Shown here in pieces: positions 20,394 to 29,584 of a stretch of 31,347 bases of DNA; the first letter of the stretch is position 1; each line of letters starts with the position of its first letter. The stretch is from contig RXOD01004026.1 in assembly GCA_005223375.1 (NCBI GenBank), forward strand, positions 1 to 31,347, in the 5' to 3' direction. Made by a program: the position numbers and the translations under genes. The notes under the pieces were generated by a model that was given only the letters and a program-made list of their open reading frames with translations, made no database searches and had not been told where the DNA came from. Source of the stretch: Amoebophrya sp. AT5.2 (taxonomy: Eukaryota > Sar > Dinophyceae > Syndiniales > Amoebophryaceae).

Positions 20394-22726
20394 TTAGAGG
20401 AGTAGGTCGGTTGTGATGTGAACTATTTCTTCTGCTACTTGTGCCAAAATCTTGCGCGGGTGCTCTTCCTTGAAGATGAATTGTGTGGCGTAAGAGTTGG
20501 CTAAATGCACAAGCATGTCAACTCGGGTCGTAGCGTCTGCCGCGTTGGCATGCGTATTAGTATACGCGTAAAAGTAGTTCATTTTCCATATTGTTATTGC
20601 AGATGGCTGCTACAACAGCCGTTGCCATGGCTTCGCGCAGCTGCCCCTTCGCGATGCCGTAGACGGCAGCCGAGTTATCGCAGTGCATTGCTGCGCTGTA
20701 GTGGGTGAGTTCATCTCTAAAGAGAATCTGAGACATGTACAGGGCAACTAGTTCATAAACTAATATGGTCTGTCTTCGTAGGGGCATGGGGATTTCTGCT
20801 TGCTTGATGTGTAGCGACCACCCGATGGATGATCCATCGAGGCGAAAGAGTATTCCCCCTAGGGCCACGCTATCATCCTTCATGGAGGCATCGGTCATAA
20901 CATGGATTCTACCCTTGATGCCTGTGTTTTTGTCGAGGATCATCGGGGTGCGACTCTGTACCTCGATGAGCATTTTCTTTGTGAGGGTTTTTAGCTGCTT
21001 GATGCATGTCTTCGTGCGTACGATACTACCAAGTCTGCTTTTACTTGCCAGAAGATCGTAGATATGCTTGGTAAGTGGAATGCCTCTTTTTACATTGCGC
21101 CAATAGGTGCAATGGATGAAGAGGCCGCTTAGTTCTTCGAGGCAGTCGTGGACTTCCTCTGTGGCCTTGCTGCTGTTGTCGCCGCCCTCAAGTGCGTGCA
21201 GCAGCTTCCACAACTCTGTGACTTTCTCGCCAACTTGGAGGACTTTCTTTTCTGGTAGTTCTACTGCGACGACTTCGAGGAAAGAAGTAAAGTCAATCCC
21301 TAGTAGCTCTATGGGTACTCCTTTGCGTGCCACCTCGCATTTGTTGGGCTCCACCGCAATCCCGCAGAGCGCGATCATGCGGCGGATTGCGTCCATGTAA
21401 ATATCGAGGAGTTCTTCATCTTCACACATAAATATGATATCATCAATGTACACTGCCGCGGGGATACCGAGCAGGTCATTGATGATCATACTTAGTAGTT
21501 CGCTGATGGAGCCGACAAATCCGAAAACTGAATGCACATTTCCGAATGAAAGTGCAGACAGTTTGCCGAGTTCGTACTTCTTTGTTTTTGGGTTGTAGAC
21601 CTGAAAATAATTGCGATCCGGGTTACGGGCCGCGAGTTGTAGATATGCCTGGTAAAGATCAAGTTTACCAAAACACGGCACGTAGCTGACTCCTTCGCAT
21701 TTGGGGGTGGGTTTCTGCATGGTGCTGGTATCCCTCCATGTCATGCGTTCCCCTCCCTTCTTCTTGCGGTTCTGCAGGATGCTCTCGGTAATGTCGTCCT
21801 TCGTCTGGAGGAGGGTGGCGTTGAGAGTGGGACTCATCGCGTACAGGATCATATCCACCAGGTAATCTGTCCCTGGGAGGGACATGTGTTCCACAAGCGG
21901 CGACAGCTGGTTGTTCCTGATGCGCTCGCTGGCGATTGGTCGTACCTTTCGCCACTCACCCGTCTCAGGGTCCATCCGCTGTCCCAACCTGAGTGTTTTT
22001 GTGAGTCAGCTGCTGCAACAAGAAGTGCAGACAACAACAAACCAAAGAAAGAATCAAAAAAGTGTGGACGTACCCGAAGTATGGCCACACCCACACGCTC
22101 TGCGGGACTTTCGATTTGTCCACGCGCTCGGCATGTGGGCCCGTAAAAAGTTCTTCAACAGCCTTGTAGCAGCGTTCCATTGTTTTCTGGTCTTCGAACC
22201 CATACGGTTTGCTCCTCCACTTGGCCATGCGATCGAGGACAATAGTCCTCTGCTCGACGCTGTTGCGGACATCGTAGAGGCGGCGTTTTTCTGCGCTGGA
22301 GAGCGGTTTTGCTTGTTGCCACACTCCGTAGCGGGGGAGCTCCCCTTCGACGCCGTAGCCGACGTCCATGAGGCCCGTGACTCCGTAGATCATCTCGCGG
22401 GTTTTGGGGGTGGCATACCCGAGGTGGTCTGCCACTAACTTCAAGAAGCAGGGCGACAGCTTCTGCGTCGCGTACTTTTTGTCGTAGCCCGCGTAGTGAT
22501 CGGAGATGGCATCGATGTGGTCCTGCCGCGACGGCCGAAAGGAAGATCTGGCATTCCAGTCGGCATCATCCCAGTTCTGGCGCATCAGCTCGCGTTTCTT
22601 TGTCCATTCTTGGACGATGCCAAGCAGGCGCGCTTGCTCCTTGGCCTTCTTTTCTTCCTTTTCGAGGAGGGTGAGGGGCCTCTGCCGGTCCAGCGACCGT
22701 CTGTGAGAATCCGAGAGAACCGGCAT
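20394..22726 (-). CDS. Reverse transcriptase/RNase H of the retrotransposon, 2 exons, frameshifted near the end
   Basis: Exon 1 is 22726-22074 and exon 2 begins at 21988; the 85-bp intron has GT and CAG ends and the join is in frame (WPYFG then LGQRMDPETG). The main frame stops at 20557, giving 694 residues. RT motifs: KLDLYQAY at about 326-333 (motif A Asp328), LSFG at about 364-367, and YIDD at 398-401 (catalytic). RNase H: TDAS (Asp584), YELVAL (Glu630), CDNSA (Asp655). The fourth RNase H Asp lies in NTHANAADATTR, which is encoded in another frame (20582 down to 20394). A frameshift near 20580-20620 therefore separates it, through either decay, recoding or an assembly error. Confidence 0.85.
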
Positions 22727-22771
22727 GCAAGTGCTTTAATAGAAGAGAGGGGAGTTTTACTAGGGGTCTTT

Positions 22772-22990
22772 CTACTTTGTTCCTGTGGTGTTGAAGAGTA
22801 TTTTGTTGTGACGGTATTCAAGTGTGACGTGGGGCAACAGCTGTGTTGTGCGACAGCCCTCTTCTCTCGTTCTCTCGTTCAAACGATCGACAAGTCGCTC
22901 GCTACACAGAGACGGCATGAACATCAACAACACAAGAAGAGCGATGGCTGCCCTCGGGAAGTGAAGACTTCCCGCAACTACTTTTTTCAT
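22772..22990 (-). CDS. Small hypothetical frame with a signal-like N-terminus
   Basis: 72 codons from the ATG at 22990 (MKKVVAG...). A hydrophobic run AIALLVLLMFMPS near residues 14-26 follows a short basic start, like a signal peptide, and a charged tail follows. It lies in the gap between the Q/N-rich ORF and the RT gene of the element. It may be chance; no family is recognised. Confidence 0.2.
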   Translation of the reverse strand: MKKVVAGSLHFPRAAIALLVLLMFMPSLCSERLVDRLNERTREEGCRTTQLLPHVTLEYRHNKILFNTTGTK

Positions 22991-23314
22991 GTCTTTCAAG
23001 CTGGGCAAGCTTCGTTTTTTGTTCTGCTGGGTAGAAAATCTGTTGCTGGTGAGGGAGGGTAGGTCCAGTCTTAATGTACCTAGGCGGGCTTCGTATTTTA
23101 ATTATCTATATTGTGCGTCTCGGTGGAGTTTGCTATACAGAAACGAAAGTTCTTCCCTATCCCGAATATAATTTATAATATTTCGTGCCGCCGTTGAGTG
23201 ATGGATTTGTTATTATACAAAATAGAAGCTCACTCCATCAGTAGTGCAAAATTGTACAAAACTAGCGGTCGCTACTCAGTAGTCGCCGCTTCCCAAAACT
23301 ACATCAACGCAGAT

Positions 23315-24937
23315 TTACTTTTTGCAGTTCGCATTGAAGAAGCCAGTCGTGATTGAATGTCCATTATCTTTTTTGCAGTCGTCTCCTGCTTGGGCGGCCT
23401 TGCAGTAGACTTCGACACCTTTGTCATCGACGATATTGCACAACGAGCACAAGTAAAACACGCAGAGGCCTTGGGTGTTAGTCATCAGCGAGACGGGGCA
23501 GCCGGTTTTTTCCTGGATCTGCTCTTTGTAGCGCGCGACAGTTGCGTTCGGAACTTTGCCTCCATTGAGATTTTTCAGCAGCTTCGCATCGGGGGCGGGG
23601 ACGACTCCACTCGCGCCCGGGCGCTTCGGGTTCTGATGCTGGATCGTGTTGTCGATTTGGGGCATGACGCCGAGTGTGGCTTGGCCGCTAGGCTGACCAC
23701 CTCCGCCTTTTCCTCCTTGCTGCTGTTGCTGCTTGTTGTGCTGCTGCTGTTGGTGGTACTGCTGTTGGTAGTAGTATCCGTTCCCTTGGTTCCAGTGCGA
23801 GCTGTTCCACAGTGGATTTCCCCATTGGTTCTGGTCCCATGTGTTTTGATTTTGCTGGTACTGCTGGTTCTGCCCTTTGTTGTTACCTTTGTTGTTCTGG
23901 TTCTGCCCCTTGTTCGGGTTCTTCGGGTTCTTCGGGTGCTGCGGAGCGGCAGCCGGATTTTGCGGAGCGGAAGCCGGCGTGTTTTTCGCGTTCGGAACCG
24001 CAGACGCCCACACACACAACAACGTAAACAGCTCGCCCACGTTGTGGTTTTTATCCTCGAAGTGGGTGAGCTGGTCGCCGAGCTTGAAGATGAGTTTCTG
24101 CCTGTCTTTGGTATTGGCGATCGTGGTGAAGGAGTTCGTCGGGTCGGCAAAACGTCTAGTGACGTCCTGGCATCGGTCACGCATCGTATCTCTGTTGAAC
24201 TGGTAGTAGCCGTTCTGGAAGAGGAGCATCGTGGTCACGTGGGTAATGGGGTAGGTCGAGGCTAGCTTCTCGGCGGACTTGGAAGATGTTTGGAGGGGAT
24301 CTCGGTGGTTTTTGAAGCTGTAGGGCTTGATATCCTTGAGGGTTTTGTCGGTGAGGATTCGCATCTCGGAGAAGACCGGGCGTGACGGCAGTCGCAGAGT
24401 ATCGAACATGTTCCCCTCGTTGTTGACTGCTCGGGAAACAACATCATCATATGTTTCCGCCGTCTCGGTTTTATCGATGGAGCCTAGCGCAAAGAATGCG
24501 CCCTGCTTGTCGAAGGTGGCCTTCTCACCGATGGCCACCTTGTCGACCGCCTTTTTGAAGGTTTTCTTGCGGAAGTAGCCACTCATGGTGTTGGTGGTGA
24601 GGTATTCTGCTGCTTGGTCCGCCTGGTCGTCATCGACTTGCTCGAAGAACCACTGGGCCGTCGACTTGATCGCCACCGCGTGGAGGAGATCATGCCTCAT
24701 ATCGGGGGTGGAGAAGTCACCGCTTCTGCGATTCTCGTCTCTCCGCTCCTTCATGTACTTCGTGATGTCGTGGAGGATTTCGCGAAACAGCATCGGGCTG
24801 AGGACCCTTTTGTTTTCCGCCTGCACCGTGATGACACGCAACCAGAACTGGGGGGGGATGTTCTGGTCCGTGCGCTTACGGAGTCTGTGGCTGCCGGTGA
24901 CTGCTGCTTCGTAGTAGCGGGCGAGGTTGGTTGCCAT
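23315..24937 (-). CDS. Retrotransposon ORF: Q/N-rich protein with Cys-rich C-terminus
   Basis: 540 residues, ATG at 24937, overlapping the end of the gag-like gene by 62 nt in a different frame. Residues 1-310 look globular (MATNLARYYEAAV, QFWLRVITVQAENKR, a helical middle). About 310-420 is an Asn/Gln/Pro/Gly-rich low-complexity stretch with NKGQNQNN-type repeats and runs of Gln. The C-terminus holds clustered Cys (CVFYLCSLC, EVYCK, DDCKKDNGH, NANCKK) that could bind zinc or nucleic acid. By position it is probably a second structural or nucleocapsid-like protein. I recognise no family. Confidence 0.6.
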   Translation of the reverse strand: MATNLARYYEAAVTGSHRLRKRTDQNIPPQFWLRVITVQAENKRVLSPMLFREILHDITKYMKERRDENRRSGDFSTPDMRHDLLHAVAIKSTAQWFFEQVDDDQADQAAEYLTTNTMSGYFRKKTFKKAVDKVAIGEKATFDKQGAFFALGSIDKTETAETYDDVVSRAVNNEGNMFDTLRLPSRPVFSEMRILTDKTLKDIKPYSFKNHRDPLQTSSKSAEKLASTYPITHVTTMLLFQNGYYQFNRDTMRDRCQDVTRRFADPTNSFTTIANTKDRQKLIFKLGDQLTHFEDKNHNVGELFTLLCVWASAVPNAKNTPASAPQNPAAAPQHPKNPKNPNKGQNQNNKGNNKGQNQQYQQNQNTWDQNQWGNPLWNSSHWNQGNGYYYQQQYHQQQQHNKQQQQQGGKGGGGQPSGQATLGVMPQIDNTIQHQNPKRPGASGVVPAPDAKLLKNLNGGKVPNATVARYKEQIQEKTGCPVSLMTNTQGLCVFYLCSLCNIVDDKGVEVYCKAAQAGDDCKKDNGHSITTGFFNANCKK

Positions 24938-26935
24938 CGTTGGTGACTTCCCCTAGTGCTTCCTCTTCGTCCTCGTCCGCGTCCTTCCGGGTTTTGCGGA
25001 GCTGGCTCAGGAAATCTGGTTCCAGATCATCGGGGTGCGAGTCGAGGACCGGTTGCGCGTAGGTGGCTTCAACACTGAATGCGCTATTCACAAAGGCCCT
25101 GCCTCCGTCCGGGTGGCGTGTCGTGAACGCGTAGCGCAACTCCGACGTCTGCCTCTCGGACTCCTGGAATTCACGCAGTAGCTGCTGTTCTTCTTTCTGC
25201 TGCGCACGTTTGATCTTGAGATCCTCGATGCGGCGCGCACGTGCCTCCGTGGAATTTTCCTGTTCTTCGTAGATGTCGTCTTGTTCGTTGCCCTCCTCGA
25301 TAGTGGGCAGCTGAACTCCGCCAAACATGCGCACGCCGTTGAACGCTGGATCCAGCGGCAGGCCTTGGAAGGCTCTGCTTGATGTCGCGCCACCCGCGAG
25401 GACGTTGTGCATGGATTTTCCACTGGCGCCACGCGACGCGGCGAGAGGATCCACTGGCATGAATCCTTTGCCAGCAGCGCCAACCGCAACACCGTGCGCA
25501 CGCGGGTCTTGGTTCGGCTTTGCTCCTTTCTGTGCATCTTTCTGCTGTTGCTTGTTCTTGTGGTTCTGGAGGGTGGCGGAGAGGGAGTTCGGCCCTTTCG
25601 GAACGTTGCCTCCTTTGGCCGGAACCTGCTGTTTGTTGCTCGCGCCTGGCGGCGGTGGGCGGTTGGTGAGGAGTTCTCGGGGAGGAGGATCATGATGTGC
25701 TGCCTTTTTCATTCTCTCCGCCCTGCGGAGGAGGATGGGGTCGACCGGTGCCACGTCCCTCATCATAGCATCTTTTTCGTGCTGGGCCCTCGGCTTGAGA
25801 AACTGCTCCGGGTGGACTTTCTTCGCACACGCGACAATGTCGAATGTGAAGAAATAGCTGGTCCACTTTTCGATGGTAGCCTGGCACTTGTCGTCGGGTT
25901 CGTCGTGGAAGTTCCAGTGGATCAGCTGCTTTGCGTAGGCAGTGAAGTTCTGCTTCGTCATCGGGCCGATGGCGAAAAAGTGCTCGAGCTGCGGCGTGAA
26001 GTGCTTGAACATGCCGTCGGTGAAAGCGATTTGGCGCGCCAGTGTTTCCTTGGCGTTGCCGAAGTTCTTGACGAGAGCAACGACAATCGCAGCTCGCGCG
26101 TAGGTAAACGCGATCTGGCCAGTAATGGCATTGCGGAAGCCATGCTGACCGGAGAAGAGGACTTGGAGGAAAGGGCGCGGCTTTGCGCCCTCGACGTTGT
26201 GAATGCAGTACTGCCACAGGAGGATGAGGATCTGCCTTGCGTATCGTACGAAGTCGATGCCGGACCCCGAGAGCGCTTGGATGAAGGTATCGACCGGAAA
26301 GTCAGCATCTGAGAGAGAAAGCATTTATGTTGGATCACATGTGGCGGCGCCGTCAATAGTAAATTTAGTTGAGGGAGAGGGTAGGCACCTTCGGCTTTCT
26401 TCTGCGCAGCCTTGGATGCGTAGCGGATGCAGATGCGCGACGCGTGCAGCGCCGCCATCGCAAATTTCTCCGCCAGCCAAGCTTCTTCGGCAGTGGCTGG
26501 GTCGGGGGTGAGTCGGATGCTGCCTGGCTGTAGGTGGTCCATGAAGGCCACAGCTGGGTGAATTCCATTGGGAGGAAAGGTGGAGACGTCGACTGCATCC
26601 TTGAACAGGTTGTCGAGTCTCGCCGTGGCCGTGCGTAGTTCTGCTTCTGCGTTCTGCTGGATCCGGAGGAGGGAGTCTTCTGGTTTGCCGAAGTGGACAG
26701 GGGCGATGAGGCACCACTCTCCTACCTCGACGAGCTCCTTCCGCCTGTTAACATCCAACGAGGGATCATGGCTCGGGGGGCCGTTTTGGTCGCCCTCGCC
26801 ACCGTTATCGTTGTCCGGAGCGTCGCTCACGTCAGGGACGTCTTCGCCCTGATCGTCTTCATCTTTGAGGAGACCGTCGAGGACTTCATCGACCTCGATG
26901 GAGACGAATTCCTCCTGGTCGGTATCAGAGGGCAT
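24876..26935 (-). CDS. Retrotransposon gag-like protein, 2 exons, 659 residues
   Basis: Exon 1 is 26935-26389 and exon 2 is 26308-24876. The 80-bp intron has GTGCC at its start and CTCTCAG at its end, and the join keeps frame (AEG/D then ADFPVDTFIQ). The N-terminus is acidic (EFVSIEVDEVLDG, DEDDQGEDVPDV). The middle is helical (ARLDNLFKDAV, YARQILILLWQY, TDGMFKHFTPQLEHFF). A Pro/Lys/Gln-rich linker follows (PPPRELLTNRPPPPG) and then a coiled-coil-like stretch (RARRIEDLKIKRAQQKEEQQ). Position upstream of RT suggests a gag role; no zinc knuckle is present. Function is inferred from position only. Confidence 0.6.
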
Positions 26936-27377
26936 TTTTTCGTGGTCGTTGTGGTACTTTCTGAGTTGTGGAGCTTCGGGGAAACTATCTAGCGGAACTC
27001 ACTTGGCTCGATGCCATTTTTGAGGGGAGCAGTTGAATGGATGTGGCAGTTGATGATACTGTTTTTTGTGCTGCATAGCTGCGCCTGGTTTTTTGCAAAG
27101 AACCAAAAAAGCGACACAACAAACACGGCGGCGGGCTTCCCCTCCCGAGTCTCTCATCGCTCATCCTCATCGATAGATGCGGACACAAGAGCTGCAAAAC
27201 TTCGGTTTGGGCTGGATGATATTCTTAGTTGCATGTGTACAGGTCTGCGGGCGGTTAAACATGTGTTTGTTCATTTTCTTTCTTCTCGATGACAGGCCTG
27301 CTGCAGGTAAAACAGCTTAGAACTCAAGTCGTGAAAGCAGTATCAGACGTCTCGGATGCATGTAGGAATCATGGCAG

Positions 27378-28209
27378 CTAGGGGTAGGAGCTCGTCTCCT
27401 CCCTCTTCAGCTTCCTCACTGGGTACGGGGACGTGGGCGGAGCCTTAGGTCCTGGCGTATCCTCGTCGCTTTCCCCCCCCGCCAAACGAAAGCGGCGGGC
27501 ACGGTCCCGCTCGAGCTCGATGGAGGAGTCGGAGTCCGAGTTTTCATCTGGTTTGGTGCGTTTGTCCAGGTGCTTGACCGACATGATCTCGACAATGCGC
27601 TTGACGAGCTCATCTTCTTTCTTCTTCAGGTGCTTGTCGTCGGTAAGCAGCCGCACCAGCGAGGTGACCTGCTTGTGGATCTCCTGCGTCTGGTGAAAGG
27701 ATTCCCTGTAAGTGGAGGGGTGGACTTCATACAAGATGAGCAACAACTTATGAAAAGTAGTTTCTTATCGTGCGCGCCTAGCTACGCATATGGCTAGGTT
27801 TATACTGCCATGCTTTGTCGTGTTTGGGGTGCAGGATTCCCGGCGGGTACAGGGGGTCCAGCGGCTCTTGCTCGGGCCGATCCGGCGAGGCGTCGATGCC
27901 CGGTCGGTGGTTGTCCAACAACTGGACACTCGTGGCACAGGTAGTTTTGGGGTTGTACTTGTCGAAGTGGCGATGGTAGATGAAGACGCCTAAGGCGATC
28001 CTCACCTTACTCGCGATCAGGAAGGCATCGCGCTGACGGCGCTGGCCGAAGTGGAACTTGATCTGACTGGTCTGCTTGTCGAGAAATTCGACTAACGTCG
28101 GTTGGTCCATGTCGTAGAAGGCTTCATCTTCCGGCGGATGAAGCTCATCCATGCGCTGCGGCACATCCACATGGGGTGCTTGCTCTTTCGGTGATTTACA
28201 CTTACTCAT
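27378..28209 (-). CDS. Retrotransposon ORF of unknown function, 2 exons, 243 residues
   Basis: Exon 1 is 28209-27806 and exon 2 is 27705-27378. The 100-bp intron runs from GTATAAACC to CACTTACAG and the join keeps frame (DKAWQ then ESFHQTQEIHKQ). The start MSKCKSPKEQ is the first ATG after the preceding frame's stop, 11 nt downstream of it. Exon 1 has an alpha/beta look (LVEFLDKQTSQIKFHFGQ, VRIALGVFIYHRHFDKY). Exon 2 has a charged helix (DKHLKKKEDELVKRIVEIM) and an acidic/basic low-complexity tail (ENSDSDSSIELERDRARR). No family recognised. Confidence 0.5.
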
Positions 28210-28220
28210 GCTGCTACGAA

Positions 28221-28439
28221 CTACTTCCAAAAAGGTCTGGGCACTGCAACAACTCTTGACGTGAAGTGCTGCTGGGCTTTACGGATGTTTCTCTGCGGTG
28301 GGGTAGTGTTGCTGTAGGGGTAGCCTTTTGGCATAGCTTTTGGTGCTTGAATTCTCACTTCTTTGAGGTCATTCGCCCATGGCGCCGGACTGTGCTCAAA
28401 GGAGAGCTTGAATACGTAGTTTGTTTGGTTGGAAGCCAT
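28221..28439 (-). CDS. Small first frame of the retrotransposon, 72 codons
   Basis: ATG at 28439 (MASNQTNYVFKLSFEHSP) to TAG at 28221. It could be a short protein of its own, an upstream ORF, or a first exon joined to the following gene. The close spacing (11 nt) to the next ATG suggests the element packs its genes tightly. No family recognised. Confidence 0.3.
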   Translation of the reverse strand: MASNQTNYVFKLSFEHSPAPWANDLKEVRIQAPKAMPKGYPYSNTTPPQRNIRKAQQHFTSRVVAVPRPFWK

Positions 28440-28539
28440 CTTGGGCAACAAACAGGGACCGACAATTTTCCTCTCGTGCCTTTGCGAAAAAACAGCTGTC
28501 GTGGTTTTTGTGCGTCGTGATCATGAAAAAAGATATCAG

Positions 28540-29144
28540 GCGCGCTGCCAATCTGTGAGTGTGTCATCATGCGAGAACTCGAAGTCGACGCAACTCAGTC
28601 GAAACGAAACTTGCGTCTGGGACAGTGCAGAATCTTGACTATCGTGATGGAGCGAGCTCATGCGAGAGAACAGCGACCTCAACAACAGATCTTCGCCTGT
28701 GAGTGAGGTGAGCAGAGAAGTGCTACGGTGGGCCAAAGCTGAGCAGCGCGGTGGCTGAGGAAAGTAAGGCGCGGTGGCCAGATGCGAGAAAGAAGTGAGG
28801 CACGGTGGCCGGACGTGAGTGCAGGCACGGTGGCCTCGTGATGTAGTGACGTGGCCTAGTACGGTGACTAGGGAGGTGCTCTTCGTGGGTACGGTGACCC
28901 TGGCGCGGTGGCCCGTGATGAAGAGGAGGGCCACTATCCGAAGACAGTGTTTCTCATACATGGAAAACACAACCAGCGACCTGAACTTTCTACTCACGGT
29001 AGAAGAACATGAAGTTGAGCAACAACGTCGCACCAACCAGTTCAACTAGCACCCGCCATCCCTGCTGAGACAGAAACCTAACCACTACTGCCTATACCGG
29101 GACCGGAGTCCAGATACAAGTCTGAGTAGTCGGGCTCGGGTAGT
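28540..29144. promoter_or_regulatory. 5' non-coding leader of the retrotransposon with an iterated CGGTG motif
   Basis: Between A1 and the first frame lies about 600 bp without a convincing gene. At least eight copies of a core of the form (a/g)cggtg(g/a)c occur in the same orientation near 28725, 28749, 28771, 28802, 28826, 28861, 28891 and 28905, separated by about 14-35 bp. They could be protein-binding sites or RNA structure elements in the leader; function unknown. Confidence 0.4.
29050..29069. repeat. 20-bp inverted repeat, 5' partner
   Basis: cacccgccatccctgctgag, exact reverse complement of 18849-18868. It lies just inside A1. Confidence 0.85.
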
Positions 29145-29277
29145 AGAAAAACAGCGAAACACCAGTACGTGAGCTCCAAGCCCAGAGACGTGAGTAATAT
29201 ATCGATCGAGCCCCAAACGAGATACGAGATCGAGGTTTCACAACTTCGCACATCGACTTCTGATAGTTATACATAAG
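29145..29277 (-). repeat. Split direct repeat A1 (5' end of the retrotransposon)
   Basis: 133 bp, 130 identical to A2. Its outer end gatagttatacataag is followed by gat and then host intron sequence. Confidence 0.9.
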
Positions 29278-29536
29278 GATGAAAATCTTCGGATGGGTAT
29301 TAAGGGTATTAAGATCGCCATCTTGGACAGCCAAGCTACCGATTCCGAAGTCTGAGACACCCGAAACCAGATGATAGCCAGACATCAAAAGCCATACCCA
29401 TGTTAATAGCTTGGAGCTGACCCTGGGCGGGTAGAGGGGAGCAGCCAGTCCTACGCGTGCCCTCCGGGCTAACAGTCTGAGACCTCTGCGTCCGGTTGTC
29501 GGTTCGTTCCTCTGTGTCCGGTGACACTTCATATCA

Positions 29537-29573
29537 CGTCGCACACGCGGTTGGTCACCTCGGCAAGGGAGCA
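29537..29573 (-). pseudogene. Stray partial copy of PFP exon 5 inside the large intron
   Basis: About 37 bp encoding SLAEVTNRVCDV, nearly identical to the true exon 5 sequence at about 17718-17755 (one substitution). It begins only about 12 bp beyond exon 4 and is out of frame with it. It is cut off after the codons for CDV. It is either a remnant of the original exon beside the insertion or a copied fragment. Confidence 0.7.
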
Positions 29574-29584
29574 CGTCAAATCTA

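Larger units (their letters stand above)
17873..29277 (-). mobile_element. Tyrosine-recombinase retrotransposon (DIRS order, PAT/Ngaro-like), 11,405 bp
   Basis: Complete-looking element lying within an intron of the PFP gene and read on the minus strand. Evidence: a reverse transcriptase/RNase H gene and a downstream tyrosine recombinase gene in the same orientation, and terminal split direct repeats in the order A1 (29277-29145), coding body, B1 (18542-18326), A2 (18325-18193), B2 (18089-17873). This is the arrangement known from PAT and Ngaro elements. Such elements are thought to replicate through a circular DNA and integrate by site-specific recombination rather than with an integrase. 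Copies of A agree at 130 of 133 positions and of B at 216 of 217, so insertion is fairly recent. The flanks share only a 3-bp gat. No methyltransferase gene, as found in DIRS1, is seen. Confidence 0.88.

Noticed and set aside
23357..24265. 302-codon plus-strand open frame rich in Leu and Val
   Set aside because: It is the antisense shadow of the Q/N-rich retrotransposon gene; the hydrophobic composition comes from reverse-complemented Gln and Asn codons.
25407..26312. 301-codon plus-strand open frame
   Set aside because: Antisense of the gag-like gene, which has better codon structure and a consistent intron.
26985..27292. Open frames on both strands between the 243-residue ORF and the gag-like gene
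   Set aside because: Short, unrecognised and mutually overlapping; probably intergenic sequence of the element.
28536..29045. 169-codon minus-strand open frame in the retrotransposon leader
   Set aside because: It spans the iterated cggtg motifs and has a low-complexity, Ser/Thr/His-rich make-up; more likely leader than protein.
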